Origin: DATNPX01 sp036702975
GTDB taxonomy: Bacteria > Cyanobacteriota > Vampirovibrionia > Obscuribacterales > Obscuribacteraceae
NCBI GenBank assembly: GCA_036702975.1
Contig: DATNPX010000054.1
Location: 1-64,000 of the forward strand
Length of the DNA stretch: 64,000 nucleotides
Reading direction: 5' to 3'
The translations under genes were made by a program, and so were the position numbers. The notes beneath the pieces are model-generated. The model saw only the letters and a list, made by a program, of their open reading frames with translations, had not been told where the DNA came from and ran no database searches. Below, in pieces: positions 37,077 through 46,434 of the stretch; position 1 is the first letter of the stretch, and every line of letters begins with the position of its first letter.

Positions 37077-37451
37077 ATGAAAAACGCGTTTGAATTAAAA
37101 CGACTGGGCGAACTCTACCTCGAAAAAGGAGACTACGAGACGGCTGAAATGCTTTTCCGAAGAGCAATAAGTATTGAGGAAGTGCAAACACCAAATTCAG
37201 TGGCACTTGCAGAAGATTTCTACAATCTCGGTTTGTTACTAAGCGTATCCAACAAGAAGTCTGAAGCGCAATCGATGTTGATGAAGGCCTGGAAGATCGA
37301 ACGCTCAATACTCGGACCAATGCATCCCGAAACGGTTGAGACATTCAAGACGATGACCGAGATTGACAACGAAGAAGAAGACAGTGTCACAACCGAGTTC
37401 TTCTATTATGCTCCTCGGCAAAGTTCGAGCGGTGCAAGAGCTTTGCACTAG
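37077..37451 (+). CDS. Small cytoplasmic TPR protein
   Basis: 124 residues. AAGGAG lies 6 bases before ATG. Two kinesin-light-chain-type TPRs (LKRLGELYLEKGDYETAEML, then LAEDFYNLGLLLSVSNKKSE) are followed by the KLC-like ILGPMHPETVETFKTM. There is no signal peptide. The acidic, Ser-rich tail is probably flexible. A strong promoter and a ~160-nt leader suggest high expression. Confidence 0.8.
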   Translation: MKNAFELKRLGELYLEKGDYETAEMLFRRAISIEEVQTPNSVALAEDFYNLGLLLSVSNKKSEAQSMLMKAWKIERSILGPMHPETVETFKTMTEIDNEEEDSVTTEFFYYAPRQSSSGARALH

Positions 37452-37535
37452 TTCGGTTTCCAAATCGCAGGCCACGCGAAATTAATCTCGCGGCCTGAAC
37501 CGCCGGCAGTGCCAGATTTCTTGAATGGTCTAAGG

Positions 37536-38033
37536 TTAGCCGCCTGTCGGTCTACCAGTGAAGAACGGCAACACTTTCGAAATCCAGTGTTGTTTGGTGT
37601 TCCTCAGCTTATCCATATTCATAGATTCCCTAATCTCTTCTTTTCGCCGCTTGGCTCCCAGAATCAAGTCGTAGTACATCGACTTCTCTTTCTGCGGATG
37701 AATTTCAGTGCGCAAAGCTATGTAATAAAGACTGTCCGGGCGTTTCCAGTAAGCAAGCCGGAGTGTCTGTAGATTGCCGCCGTTTTTGGCAGTGCCTGCA
37801 CTCCAGGAAGGCAAAGTCTGCCTGACTTTGTCGGCTCCCGGATTACAGTTAAAGTCTGCTGGACCGAACACGGCGGTGCATTCGCCGATAAGTTTCTCGA
37901 AAGTATCTCCCATTCTTGTTTGGAGATCGCCGAGATGCGGTGAAAAGGTCTCCAATATGTGTTCTTTTTGCGTTGCGTCGCTATCGAGCAAGCGCTCTAG
38001 AATCGCTACTGCGGAAGTCATAAATTTTACCAA
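37536..38033 (-). CDS. Protein of unknown function
   Basis: 165 residues, apparently soluble, with a helical N-terminal half and a central strand-rich part (NLQTLRLAYWKRPDSLYYIA). There is no signal peptide or membrane segment. It lies about 200 bases downstream of the ECF sigma gene on the same strand, where an anti-sigma factor would be expected, but it has neither a membrane helix nor a zinc-binding HxxxCxxC motif. I do not recognise it. Confidence 0.5.
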   Translation of the reverse strand: MVKFMTSAVAILERLLDSDATQKEHILETFSPHLGDLQTRMGDTFEKLIGECTAVFGPADFNCNPGADKVRQTLPSWSAGTAKNGGNLQTLRLAYWKRPDSLYYIALRTEIHPQKEKSMYYDLILGAKRRKEEIRESMNMDKLRNTKQHWISKVLPFFTGRPTGG

Positions 38034-38230
38034 CTAGTAAGTTTTGGAGAACCCGGAAGGCTTTGAAAAAGACCCGGGACTAATACGATACTAACTAATT
38101 TCTCACATTTGAACAAGGGCTCAGCTAAGAACCCTGTACAGCAAGGCTTTGCAGATTCCAGTCTCCTGGTTCCGCATTCCCTCTTAATTTATAGGGCGTT
38201 CGCGAGCTCGACTCCCAGCTGGTTATGTTT

Positions 38231-38881
38231 TCAGCTCGCTTTCACGTATGCTTCCAACAGATTTTGTACTTTTGCGCGCGCTCGTGCGATACGAGATTTC
38301 ACAGTGCCGATTTCAGAAGAGGTAATTTCGGCGATCTCATCGTAAGAGAGACCTTCAAGTTCTCGCAGCACGATCACCTGACGAAATTGGCATGGCAACT
38401 TATCAATCGCGTCGTTGATAGCAGCCGATAACTCGTGTCGTTGCATGACTTCATCCGGCATCGCAGATTCATCTGGGATGTCGCGGGTAATGTTCTCTTC
38501 CGATTCATCACTTTTGAGCGATTCGTCGATGGAAATTGTGGCGCCTTTTGGTCGTTTTCTTAATTCGTCATAAAATAGGTTGGTGACAAGCTGGTTGAGC
38601 CATCTGCGAAATGCACGCGGATCTCTCAACGCTGGTAGTGAACGCCAAATTCTGATCAGCACTTCTTGAGTGAGGTCGGCTGTGTCGTTCCAGTCTGGCG
38701 CCAACTTATATAGATGACCGTAGACTGTTCTTTGGTAACGGTGCACCAGTGCTTCGAAAGCGTCTTGGTTTCGGTTTTGGCATGCACGCACCAACTCAGT
38801 TTCGCTCATCGCGTAGTACTGTTCTTTTCTGACCACGCTCAATCTGGGTTGCGCTGGTGTTAGCTGTGCCAAGCCGTTCAT
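38231..38881 (-). CDS. ECF-type RNA polymerase sigma factor
   Basis: 216 residues. Region 2 (DAFEALVHRYQRTVYGHLYK, then DLTQEVLIRIWRSL) and region 4 (LPCQFRQVIVLRELEGLSYD, then EIAEITSSEIGTVKSRIARA) are both present and typical of SigW/RpoE-like ECF factors. A 25-residue N-terminal extension precedes region 2; a later start at the ATG of MSETELVRA is possible. An acidic linker (about 118-150) separates the two regions. No anti-sigma gene is adjacent, so control must come from elsewhere. Confidence 0.92.
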   Translation of the reverse strand: MNGLAQLTPAQPRLSVVRKEQYYAMSETELVRACQNRNQDAFEALVHRYQRTVYGHLYKLAPDWNDTADLTQEVLIRIWRSLPALRDPRAFRRWLNQLVTNLFYDELRKRPKGATISIDESLKSDESEENITRDIPDESAMPDEVMQRHELSAAINDAIDKLPCQFRQVIVLRELEGLSYDEIAEITSSEIGTVKSRIARARAKVQNLLEAYVKAS

Positions 38882-39170
38882 GAATCTCTCCTTGCTCGCA
38901 ATTAATCAGGCATTCGCAATTTCGAACGCCTCTAGAAATCGTTACTGCCGAGCGGCGAATGCCGTATTTTGTCTCTCTGCAAGCATTCTGCCTCATGAAG
39001 GAGCTTCCCTCATAGCATGGAAAACCCCTATTCAAGAGAGAGGTAAATCGGTTGCGCAAATGCTTCAAATGCCTTAGCTGATCAGGCTACAACACTGCCT
39101 GCTCAGAGAAAAATGGGGGACTCTATATAGCTTTCTCTAGCCCGGCAATAAATTAATCAGCCTTGGCGTA

Positions 39171-40226
39171 TCAGAGTTGTCCCGGGTCTTGTTTGTTAAG
39201 CGCCAGTGGACCAGCGTTTTGACTGGCTAGAGCTGTGTCGTTGTGCTTATTCAGCCACTCTACGACGATATTTGAAATCTGAGGTTTGATAAAACGTGTC
39301 CCTAAGATGACGTGACCGCAGTTGCGCAAAAAGATCAATTGTTTGTCGAGACCAGGATGTCTGCGAACGATAGATCTAACCGAAGTCGGGCTGCAAATCT
39401 GATCTTCGGTGCCTTGCAGTATGAGCAAAGGCATTTCACCGGGCAACTCTTTTGCCTTGCTCGGAGTACTGCGAATGAAAAGTCCGGTGGCGATCAGTTC
39501 TTTACCTGACATTGCGTGACGACCTAATGGATCTTCATTCATCTCTTTGGTCACGCGAGGATCGTCGGAGCTATATCTGGTGACGTAGCGCTTGATCTCC
39601 ATTGGTCGAGTCAAATTCTTCAGCCCTTTGGCGATGTCCGGCAAAAGCCAATCAAGTTTATGCACCATGGGATGTGTGCCGGGGCTAGCAAGAACCAGTC
39701 CTTTGATCGTCTCGGGACGCTCGACACCCGCTTGCACTAAAACCGCTGCGCCAGCGCTTTCGCCGACGCAGAAAATGGGAGTTTTGGGATACTTCTTATG
39801 AAGATAATCGACGAGCTGTTCGACATCTTTGACGCTTTGATTGTAGTCTACGGTGTAACCATCACCTGGGTTACCGTCTGCTGTTTGAACTGGTTGTTTG
39901 CGGAAGTGCCAACGTCCGTGTCCGCGCATGTCCAGCGAACAGACGAGAAAACCTTGTTTTGCCAGCCGTCTGGCTAACGAGTCAAAACATGTTGCTTCTT
40001 GTGTGGCACCATGGACGGTGATCACAATCGACTTCGTTTTTTTGCTGTCTGTGTCGCGCCATTCATAGATTGGCAGATTGCACTGAGTGGCGTCGAGACT
40101 GGAGCTATCCATCAAAACGCCGGCTGAAGTTTGCGATGAGAAGAGTCCGCAAAGGGCGGCAGCCGAAAGTAAACCAGATTTTAGTCTGGTTGAGAAACGA
40201 CTATGCTTGAGCAGTCTGAACGCCAT
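39171..40226 (-). CDS. Secreted S33-type alpha/beta hydrolase (paralogue 2)
   Basis: 351 residues with a basic, hydrophobic signal peptide. Motifs: IVITVHGATQEATCFDSLAR, SLDMRGHGRWHF, nucleophile FCVGESAGAA (S157), acid in ILQGTEDQI, and H in LRNCGHVILG. It matches the gene at 47943 more closely than the one at 35559 (shared LPIYEW near the N-terminus, GHGxWHF, YTVDYNQSVKDV or YSIDYQQTIEDV). It is likely a lipase or esterase acting outside the cytoplasm. Confidence 0.8.
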   Translation of the reverse strand: MAFRLLKHSRFSTRLKSGLLSAAALCGLFSSQTSAGVLMDSSSLDATQCNLPIYEWRDTDSKKTKSIVITVHGATQEATCFDSLARRLAKQGFLVCSLDMRGHGRWHFRKQPVQTADGNPGDGYTVDYNQSVKDVEQLVDYLHKKYPKTPIFCVGESAGAAVLVQAGVERPETIKGLVLASPGTHPMVHKLDWLLPDIAKGLKNLTRPMEIKRYVTRYSSDDPRVTKEMNEDPLGRHAMSGKELIATGLFIRSTPSKAKELPGEMPLLILQGTEDQICSPTSVRSIVRRHPGLDKQLIFLRNCGHVILGTRFIKPQISNIVVEWLNKHNDTALASQNAGPLALNKQDPGQL

Positions 40227-40373
40227 CGTTTAGATATAGGTGTCAGTAGTCGCACTCTTTGCAAGCAATCGCCGAAACGGTTGTCAATCGAAAAGTTTGA
40301 TTGCAATTTTACAAAGTGAAGACAGAATATTACTTCTTGAAAAGAAGTTCAATAGCGGAACCCGTCTTTTTCT

Positions 40374-40946
40374 CTAAGCTTTCATTGAGAGTTCGATGCT
40401 TGTCATTCGGTCGTAAAGAGCACTGGCACGTTCGGTCTTTCCGTAGGTTCTATAGAGATCAATTAATGATTGGAGTGGTTTAATCAAACGAGTGTCCTTT
40501 TTGCCGTAAAGACGAGCAGTTACGGAGAATTGACGTTTGAATAATCTCTCTGCAAATTGGTAGCGCCCATAGTGGCAGTAAATTTCGCCCAGCAACTCGA
40601 GCACCGAGCAAATCGACGGATCATAGCTTCTCTTCTCACGCTGATAGCTTTCTAGTGCACGCTTGAGAAGCACTTCCGCTTTCTTCATCTCTTTTTGCTG
40701 GTGATAATATTTTCCGAGCTCTGACAAGAGAACTGGCAAGTCATTTGATTCAGGAAAGCGGCTGTTTAGATCTTTGATTACGGCCTGTAGCATCTTAGTG
40801 GCGATGTCGTAAAACCCTTTGCGATAGGCGTTGTCTGCGAGTTCTGCATACGTTTCCCAGATGGCGTTTTTGACGTCGCCTTTTCTTGTGCTTGGTTCAA
40901 ACGATGCGACGCGGGAGACATTGGTGACGTTTACGCTGGTGATCAT
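40374..40946 (-). CDS. TPR-like cytoplasmic protein
   Basis: 190 residues with about three kinesin-light-chain-type helical repeats (LLSELGKYYHQQKEMKKAEV, then LELLGEIYCHYGRYQFAERL, then LQSLIDLYRTYGKTERASAL). There is no signal peptide. It is similar in style to the TPR protein at 37077 and to many in this lineage. It may be a scaffold. Confidence 0.7.
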   Translation of the reverse strand: MITSVNVTNVSRVASFEPSTRKGDVKNAIWETYAELADNAYRKGFYDIATKMLQAVIKDLNSRFPESNDLPVLLSELGKYYHQQKEMKKAEVLLKRALESYQREKRSYDPSICSVLELLGEIYCHYGRYQFAERLFKRQFSVTARLYGKKDTRLIKPLQSLIDLYRTYGKTERASALYDRMTSIELSMKA

Positions 40947-41366
40947 TTCCCAAATCCTTGTATATTTGACCGTTTACGACTTTAGTACCGGTAGATTACA
41001 AGAGGCGGCGTGACTTTCACGTGACAGTCTTATGGCAGTTCTGTGACATTCAGATGAAATTGCGCTAATGATTACTAACCAAAAGGTTAATAAAATTGAT
41101 GTGTTAGCCGTAAGATCAGCGTTAGCGCCTTTCTTCAACCTTTCGCAATTTATTCAAAAAGACCGTCTATCAGATCCGCTCAGTTCGGATTTGGCGTGTG
41201 CTTCGCTCAGGCCATTCCGATCCCGAGTAGTTGAATCTATGTATTGAATCTGTGATGAATATTGAATCCGTAATGAGTAGTGATCTGTAGTGAAATGAGT
41301 AAGGTTGAAAAGAATTGAATGCTTGAAAACCATAAAAATGCCGTATCCTTTGATTGAGTTCTTGTT
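40947..41366. other. Intergenic region with degenerate TTGAATC repeats
   Basis: 420 bases between the TPR gene and the efflux operon. TTGAATC recurs at 41231, 41244 and 41262, with looser TTGAA copies at 41305, 41314 and 41323, giving an AT-rich irregular repeat like the array near 1313 but not the same unit. No promoter of good consensus and no gene were recognised. Antisense open frames here (41154-41644) are low-complexity by-products. Confidence 0.5.
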
Positions 41367-42656
41367 GTGATTTCGATGTTTTGCCGCTTTCTGCCCCACC
41401 TTCCAAAGTCTTTCGTCTCGTCCCGTAACGAAAAAGCCAAGTTGGCAGCCACTTTCGTGTTGACTGCTGTATTTCCGTTGATAGCGCTCTCCCTTAGTGG
41501 ATGCGCGAAATCAGATGTCGGAGCCGGTGGCGGCATGGTCTTTCCACCGGCATCGGTGAAAGTTGGTGAGGCAAAATCTGCGCTTATTACTGATTCTTCC
41601 GTCTTTACCGGCTCTGTTGTATCGAGATCGTCGGTCGCGCTCATGCCTCAAGTTGATGGGCATGTGACAAAGATTTTCGTGCAAGCAGGGGCGGATGTAA
41701 AAAAGGGTCAGGCTGTGCTGGAAATTAGTCCGGAGCATCAGCAAGCATCTGTTCGCAGTGTTGTCGCTGCCGAAGACTCAGCTCAGGAAGACTTGGGAAA
41801 TGCAAAGCACACCTTGAAGGCGCTGGAAGCGACCAGGGCGGCGAAAGTATCGGCGCTAAAGCTGGCTGAATCCAATCTCGACCGCTACAGCAAGTTGAGA
41901 GCTAATGGCGCCGTTTCACAAGAAGAATTGGATACGCGCGAAAACACTTTTGAGACCTGCAAATCCGATCTGGTCACCATCGACGCGCAAATTCAGGCCC
42001 AACAATCAGCCGTCAGGCGTATGGAAAAGAATCTGAAGGTGTCAGGTGCCAACGTCGATCTTCAGAAGTCGCAATTAGACTACTACACTATCAAGTCTCC
42101 TTTTGCCGGTGTGATTGGTGACGTGCCGGTTAAGATTGGCGATTACGTCAACAGCCAGACGCGCCTGACTACGGTGACTCAGAACAAGCCTCTAGAGATT
42201 TATGTGTCGGTACCTGTCGAAAAATTGAGCCAGATTAAGAAGAACATGCCTATCGAATTGCTCGATTCAAACAATGAGAAGATAGGCACCAGCACGGTTT
42301 TCTTTATATCTCCCAACGTTGCCACCGACAGCCAGACTATTTTAGTCAAAGCCCGCTTTGGTAATGAAAAGGAACAACTGCGTGCTGACCAGCAAGTGCG
42401 CGCTCGTGTCATCTGGCAAACCAAGCAAGGAGTGCTAATTCCGACCGAGGCCGTCAGCCACCAGAGCGGTCAAGATTTTGTGTTTTTGGAAGGAACCAAA
42501 GGCGGTAAGCCTGTCGCACAACAGTTGCCGGTGCAGCTTGGAGCAATAGAAGGAAGCGAATATCAGGTTTTGCAAGGTTTGAAACCAGGACAAAGAATCA
42601 TTGTCTCTGGTATTCAAAACCTGTCCGATGGTGCGCCGATCAATCCGGCGATGTGA
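41367..42656 (+). CDS. RND efflux periplasmic adaptor (membrane-fusion) lipoprotein
   Basis: 429 residues from GTG 41367; an ATG at 41376 is also possible. The lipobox LSGC (C46) anchors it. The AcrA/MexA plan is visible: a lipoyl half-motif SSVALMPQVDGHVTKIFVQA, an alpha-helical hairpin (about 130-220), the second lipoyl half DYYTIKSPFAGVIGDVPVKI, then a beta-barrel and membrane-proximal domain (VLIPTEAVSHQSGQDFVFL). It bridges the RND pump encoded 58 bases downstream to an outer-membrane channel. No such channel gene is in the window. Confidence 0.92.
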   Translation: MISMFCRFLPHLPKSFVSSRNEKAKLAATFVLTAVFPLIALSLSGCAKSDVGAGGGMVFPPASVKVGEAKSALITDSSVFTGSVVSRSSVALMPQVDGHVTKIFVQAGADVKKGQAVLEISPEHQQASVRSVVAAEDSAQEDLGNAKHTLKALEATRAAKVSALKLAESNLDRYSKLRANGAVSQEELDTRENTFETCKSDLVTIDAQIQAQQSAVRRMEKNLKVSGANVDLQKSQLDYYTIKSPFAGVIGDVPVKIGDYVNSQTRLTTVTQNKPLEIYVSVPVEKLSQIKKNMPIELLDSNNEKIGTSTVFFISPNVATDSQTILVKARFGNEKEQLRADQQVRARVIWQTKQGVLIPTEAVSHQSGQDFVFLEGTKGGKPVAQQLPVQLGAIEGSEYQVLQGLKPGQRIIVSGIQNLSDGAPINPAM

Positions 42657-42714
42657 TTGGAGAACCATCTAACTAATCGCACAGAAAATAGGTAGAGACG
42701 AGATAGGTGATTCT

Positions 42715-45700
42715 TTGTTTGTAGACTTTTTTATCCGCCGCCCAATCTTCGCAACTGTCTGCTCGCTATTAATTATTCTTGCAGGCGTCATTGCCTTGCC
42801 CAATCTGGCGGTTGAAGAATATCCGCAAATTACGCCGCCTCAAGTCACTGTCACCTCTAACTATATTGGTGCAAGCGCTCAAACTGTTGAATCAAGCGTA
42901 ACCATTCCGCTCGAGCAGCAAATAAACGGCGTGCCTGGCATGAAGTACATGTCGTCGACTAGCGGCAACGATGGCACGAGCGTCATTACTATCACCTTTG
43001 ACCTGGAACGCGATGTCGATCTAGCCTGCGTCGATGTGCAAAACCGAGTCGCTACCGCGCAAGGGCGTCTTCCCCAGGAGATCAAGACAACTGGTATCAC
43101 TGTTGCAAAAAGCACGAGCGCCTTCCTTATGGGGGTTGGTCTTGGTTGCCTGGACAATAGGTATACCAATCTATTCGTCAGCAACTATGCAGATAGATAC
43201 ATTCGCGACAATCTAAAGCGTGTCAAAGGCGTTTCGGACGTTCAGATTTTTGGCGAGAGAAAGTATGCGATGCGTTTGTGGGTGGACCCGGCACGCCTTG
43301 CGCAGCGCCATTTGACGGCGATGGATGTAAGTACAGCCTTAGCGGAACAAAACGTGCAAGTCGCTGCTGGACAGATAGGCCAACCGCCGAATCTAGACAA
43401 TCAGAACTTCCAGATGTCCGTCCAGGCCACTGGTCGCCTGAAAAATCCGCGCGAATTTGAAGAGATCGTCATTCGCACAGGCGCCGATGGAGCGTTGATC
43501 AAAGTAAAAGACATCGGTCGTGCAGAATTGGGTGCCGAAGACTATGGCACGTTTCTTCGTTTTAACGGCATGCAAGCCGTTGGTTTGGGTATCTCGAGCT
43601 TGCCGAGCGCAAATGCTCTCGACGTTGCCAAAGGAGTCAACGCTGAGCTGAAGCGTTTATCTGAATCTTTTCCGCCAGGCTTGCAGTACATGGTGGCATT
43701 TGATGCAACTAAGTCGGTCGACGCTTCAATTCACGAAGTGATAATTACGCTGTTGCAAGCAATTGGTTTGGTCGTTCTCGTTATCTTTGTCTTCCTACAG
43801 AGCGGACGCAGTACTTTCATTCCAGCGATTACGATTCCTGTATCTCTGGTTGGCACGTTCGCACTGATGAAGGTGCTCGGATTTTCAATCAACACTCTCA
43901 CACTTTTCGGTATCACACTCGCCACAGGATTGGTTGTCGACGACGCCATCGTCGTTATAGAAAATATCGCCCGTATCATGCGCGACCGCCATTTAGACGC
44001 TCGCCAGGCATCGTCGCAAGCAATGGAAGAAGTTACAGGTGCTGTAATCGCCACCTCACTTGTGTTGGCCGCGGTCTTTATTCCGGTAGCGTTCTTGCCA
44101 GGCACCACCGGTCAGTTATACAAACAGTTCGCCTTGACGATCAGCCTATCGGTAGGACTTTCGGCCTTCAACGCTCTTACCTTAACGCCTGCGCTCTCCG
44201 CCTTGTGGTTGAGCAATCACCACGAAAGCGAACATGGCATCTTTGGTCTCGTCAACAAATTCCTCAACTGGCTCAAGAATGCATATGCTTCAACCTTAAC
44301 GTTAAGCCTTAAGCTGAAGCCGTTGATCATCGCTCTTTTCCTCGCTGGTCTTGCTGCTTCATACTGGCTGCTGCAGGTGGTGCCATCCGCCTTCATCCCT
44401 ACTGAAGACCAGGGCTATTTCTTCATCATCGTGCAGGGACCCGATGGCGTCTCGACAAACTACACTGAGCGAATACTCAGTCAAGTCGAAGCTGCCCTCA
44501 AACAGTTTCCAGAGATCAAAGGGACATTTGCCGTCGGTGGGTTTGGCTTTAGTGGCAACGCACCGAACAACGGCTTCGTAGCGGCCACCTTGAGCGATTG
44601 GAAGGAACGTCCTCGTCCCGACCAGACGCTCGAATCATTGTTAACGAGGGTGCGTGGTGAACTTTCGAAGATAACCGGTGCTTCTGTGTTTGCCTTTACG
44701 CCACCCGCCATTCAGGGACTAGGAGCTTTTGGCGGCTTCTTCTACGAATTGCAAGATAGAAAAGGCACCTCAATCCAAGATCTGGCCAAAGCCGCATTTG
44801 AGTTGATCGGAAAAGCTAATCAAGAACCCTCTCTCAGAGGCGTGAGCACTCAATTTAAATCCAACACTCCCCAATTGATCGTAGAGGTGGACCGTGAAAA
44901 GTCGAAGAATGTCCGCGTTTCAATCGCTGACGTGTTCTCCACCCTGCAGGTATTTCTTGGTTCGCAATACGTCAACGATTTCACTTTGGATAACCGCATT
45001 TATCGAGTCTATGTGCAGGCCGATAAGCAGTTCCGCGCCAATCCGAAGAATATCGAAGAGTTTTACGTTCGCTCTCAAACCGGTGCGATGGTGCCGTTGG
45101 CAAACATCGTTCACGTCAGTCGTCTCATTGCTCCACCGATTATCTCCCACTTCAACATGTCTCGTTCGGTCGAAATCAACGGCGTAAGCGCTCCAGGTTT
45201 CAGCACCGGACAGGCGATGGAGTCGATGGAGAGACTCTCGAAACAAATGCTTCCCAATGGCATGAGTTACGAGTGGTCCGGCATCTCGAAAGAGCAGCAC
45301 GATTCTGAAGGACAGGCGGGTATCATCTTCGCACTCGGTATTATCTTCGTATTTCTGGTACTTGCCGCGCAATATGAAAGTTTCACCGATCCGCTGATCA
45401 TTTTGCTGGCAGTGCCGGTCGCTATTCTTGGTGCCCTCGGTGCCCAGAGTTTGCGACATCTAGATAACGATGTGTTTTGCCAAATCGGACTGGTGATGTT
45501 AATCGGTCTGGCTAGCAAGAACGCTATCTTGATTGTGGAGTTTGCTAATCAGTTGCGCCGTAAAGGACTGACTTTGAATCATGCCGTGGTCGAGTCTGCA
45601 GGAACGCGTTTGCGTCCGATTTTGATGACCTCATTCGCGTTCATTCTCGGGATTTTGCCGCTGGTTCTCGCAACAGGAGCTGGCGCTGCCAGCCGCCGCT

Positions 45701-45900
45701 CGCTGGGAACAGCTGTTTTTGGAGGCATGATCGTTTCCACTTTCCTCAATCTATATATTGTGCCGACTCTTTACGTCCTCGTTAACCAGTGGTTGAATCG
45801 TGGTGGCAAGAGAGCGGTTGCCCAAGATCCGGAGCGTGTTGATGTTGACGAGGAAAACGGCGTCCGCGACATAGGTCTGCAGTACTCGAAGGAATCATAG
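42715..45900 (+). CDS. RND-family (HAE1) multidrug efflux pump
   Basis: 1061 residues, full length for AcrB-type pumps. TTG 42715 gives MFVDFFIRRPIFATVCSLLI, the family N-terminus, with an AGGTGA site upstream. Proton-relay residues are present: D409 and D410 in GLVVDDAIVVIEN (TM4) and K in GLASKNAILIVEF (TM10). Two large periplasmic loops and 12 helices follow the family plan. It is a proton-driven exporter of hydrophobic compounds, working with the adaptor upstream. The specificity cannot be read from the sequence. Confidence 0.95.
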   Translation: MFVDFFIRRPIFATVCSLLIILAGVIALPNLAVEEYPQITPPQVTVTSNYIGASAQTVESSVTIPLEQQINGVPGMKYMSSTSGNDGTSVITITFDLERDVDLACVDVQNRVATAQGRLPQEIKTTGITVAKSTSAFLMGVGLGCLDNRYTNLFVSNYADRYIRDNLKRVKGVSDVQIFGERKYAMRLWVDPARLAQRHLTAMDVSTALAEQNVQVAAGQIGQPPNLDNQNFQMSVQATGRLKNPREFEEIVIRTGADGALIKVKDIGRAELGAEDYGTFLRFNGMQAVGLGISSLPSANALDVAKGVNAELKRLSESFPPGLQYMVAFDATKSVDASIHEVIITLLQAIGLVVLVIFVFLQSGRSTFIPAITIPVSLVGTFALMKVLGFSINTLTLFGITLATGLVVDDAIVVIENIARIMRDRHLDARQASSQAMEEVTGAVIATSLVLAAVFIPVAFLPGTTGQLYKQFALTISLSVGLSAFNALTLTPALSALWLSNHHESEHGIFGLVNKFLNWLKNAYASTLTLSLKLKPLIIALFLAGLAASYWLLQVVPSAFIPTEDQGYFFIIVQGPDGVSTNYTERILSQVEAALKQFPEIKGTFAVGGFGFSGNAPNNGFVAATLSDWKERPRPDQTLESLLTRVRGELSKITGASVFAFTPPAIQGLGAFGGFFYELQDRKGTSIQDLAKAAFELIGKANQEPSLRGVSTQFKSNTPQLIVEVDREKSKNVRVSIADVFSTLQVFLGSQYVNDFTLDNRIYRVYVQADKQFRANPKNIEEFYVRSQTGAMVPLANIVHVSRLIAPPIISHFNMSRSVEINGVSAPGFSTGQAMESMERLSKQMLPNGMSYEWSGISKEQHDSEGQAGIIFALGIIFVFLVLAAQYESFTDPLIILLAVPVAILGALGAQSLRHLDNDVFCQIGLVMLIGLASKNAILIVEFANQLRRKGLTLNHAVVESAGTRLRPILMTSFAFILGILPLVLATGAGAASRRSLGTAVFGGMIVSTFLNLYIVPTLYVLVNQWLNRGGKRAVAQDPERVDVDEENGVRDIGLQYSKES

Positions 45901-46062
45901 ATGGCGCCGCTGCCGGCGGCAATCGGTCGCCTCAGGGCTCACAAAATTCTGATTGCACTACTTTGTGTCGCGCTTCTGCCGCTAGTGGCGGTCAGCTTGC
46001 TCTCTTTTTTGGGTGCATTCAGTCTTTGGCTCGACCTGGCCTGTTGGCATTTGGTGGCTTAG
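45901..46062 (+). CDS. Possible 53-residue membrane protein after the RND pump
   Basis: An ATG directly abuts the pump's stop codon and opens 53 codons. The product has a basic N-terminus (IGRLRAHK), one hydrophobic helix (ILIALLCVALLPLVAVSLLS) and a short tail. Small single-helix proteins such as AcrZ modulate RND pumps, which makes the position suggestive. No ribosome-binding site separate from the pump gene is seen; translation would rely on coupling. It could also be a chance frame. Confidence 0.4.
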   Translation: MAPLPAAIGRLRAHKILIALLCVALLPLVAVSLLSFLGAFSLWLDLACWHLVA

Positions 46063-46434
46063 CATTCCCAGTGACCATTGCTTTTACTCGCAGGACCTAG
46101 TCTGTTGTCAAAGACTATTGGCGCCGTCTGTCGGTTCAGATCATCGTCCGTTGTTTGTGAGATTGGGCTCGGCTGGAAAATAATTTCGCTCCGCCCCCCT
46201 TTCTTTCGTTTGTATTCGCATTGTGTATGTTTTGAATGGTAATACGTTATCGCTTTGGGTTCTTTTGTATATAACTATCTGTGGTGCCTTTCCTGGACAA
46301 TTGATCCAGTGCTTGGAAAGAGGACTGATCGTATGGGCGTCGCATCACTACTGCATCTTGTTTTGTCAAGAATCGCATGATTAAACGATTTCCGGGGGAC
46401 TTCCATCTCCCGGAGAGGGCGATATACTAATTAC
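46063..46434. other. Intergenic region with promoter and hairpin of the RNA gene
   Basis: No gene was recognised. The right end holds an inverted repeat (CCGGGGGA at 46392-46399 and TCTCCCGG at 46406-46413, one mismatch) and a TATACT -10 box at 46423-46428. The inverted repeat covers where a -35 box would lie, so a regulator may act there. Confidence 0.5.

Noticed and set aside
41154..41644. Antisense frames opposite the efflux adaptor start
   Set aside because: Read through the degenerate TTGAATC repeats and the adaptor's coding strand; no motif.
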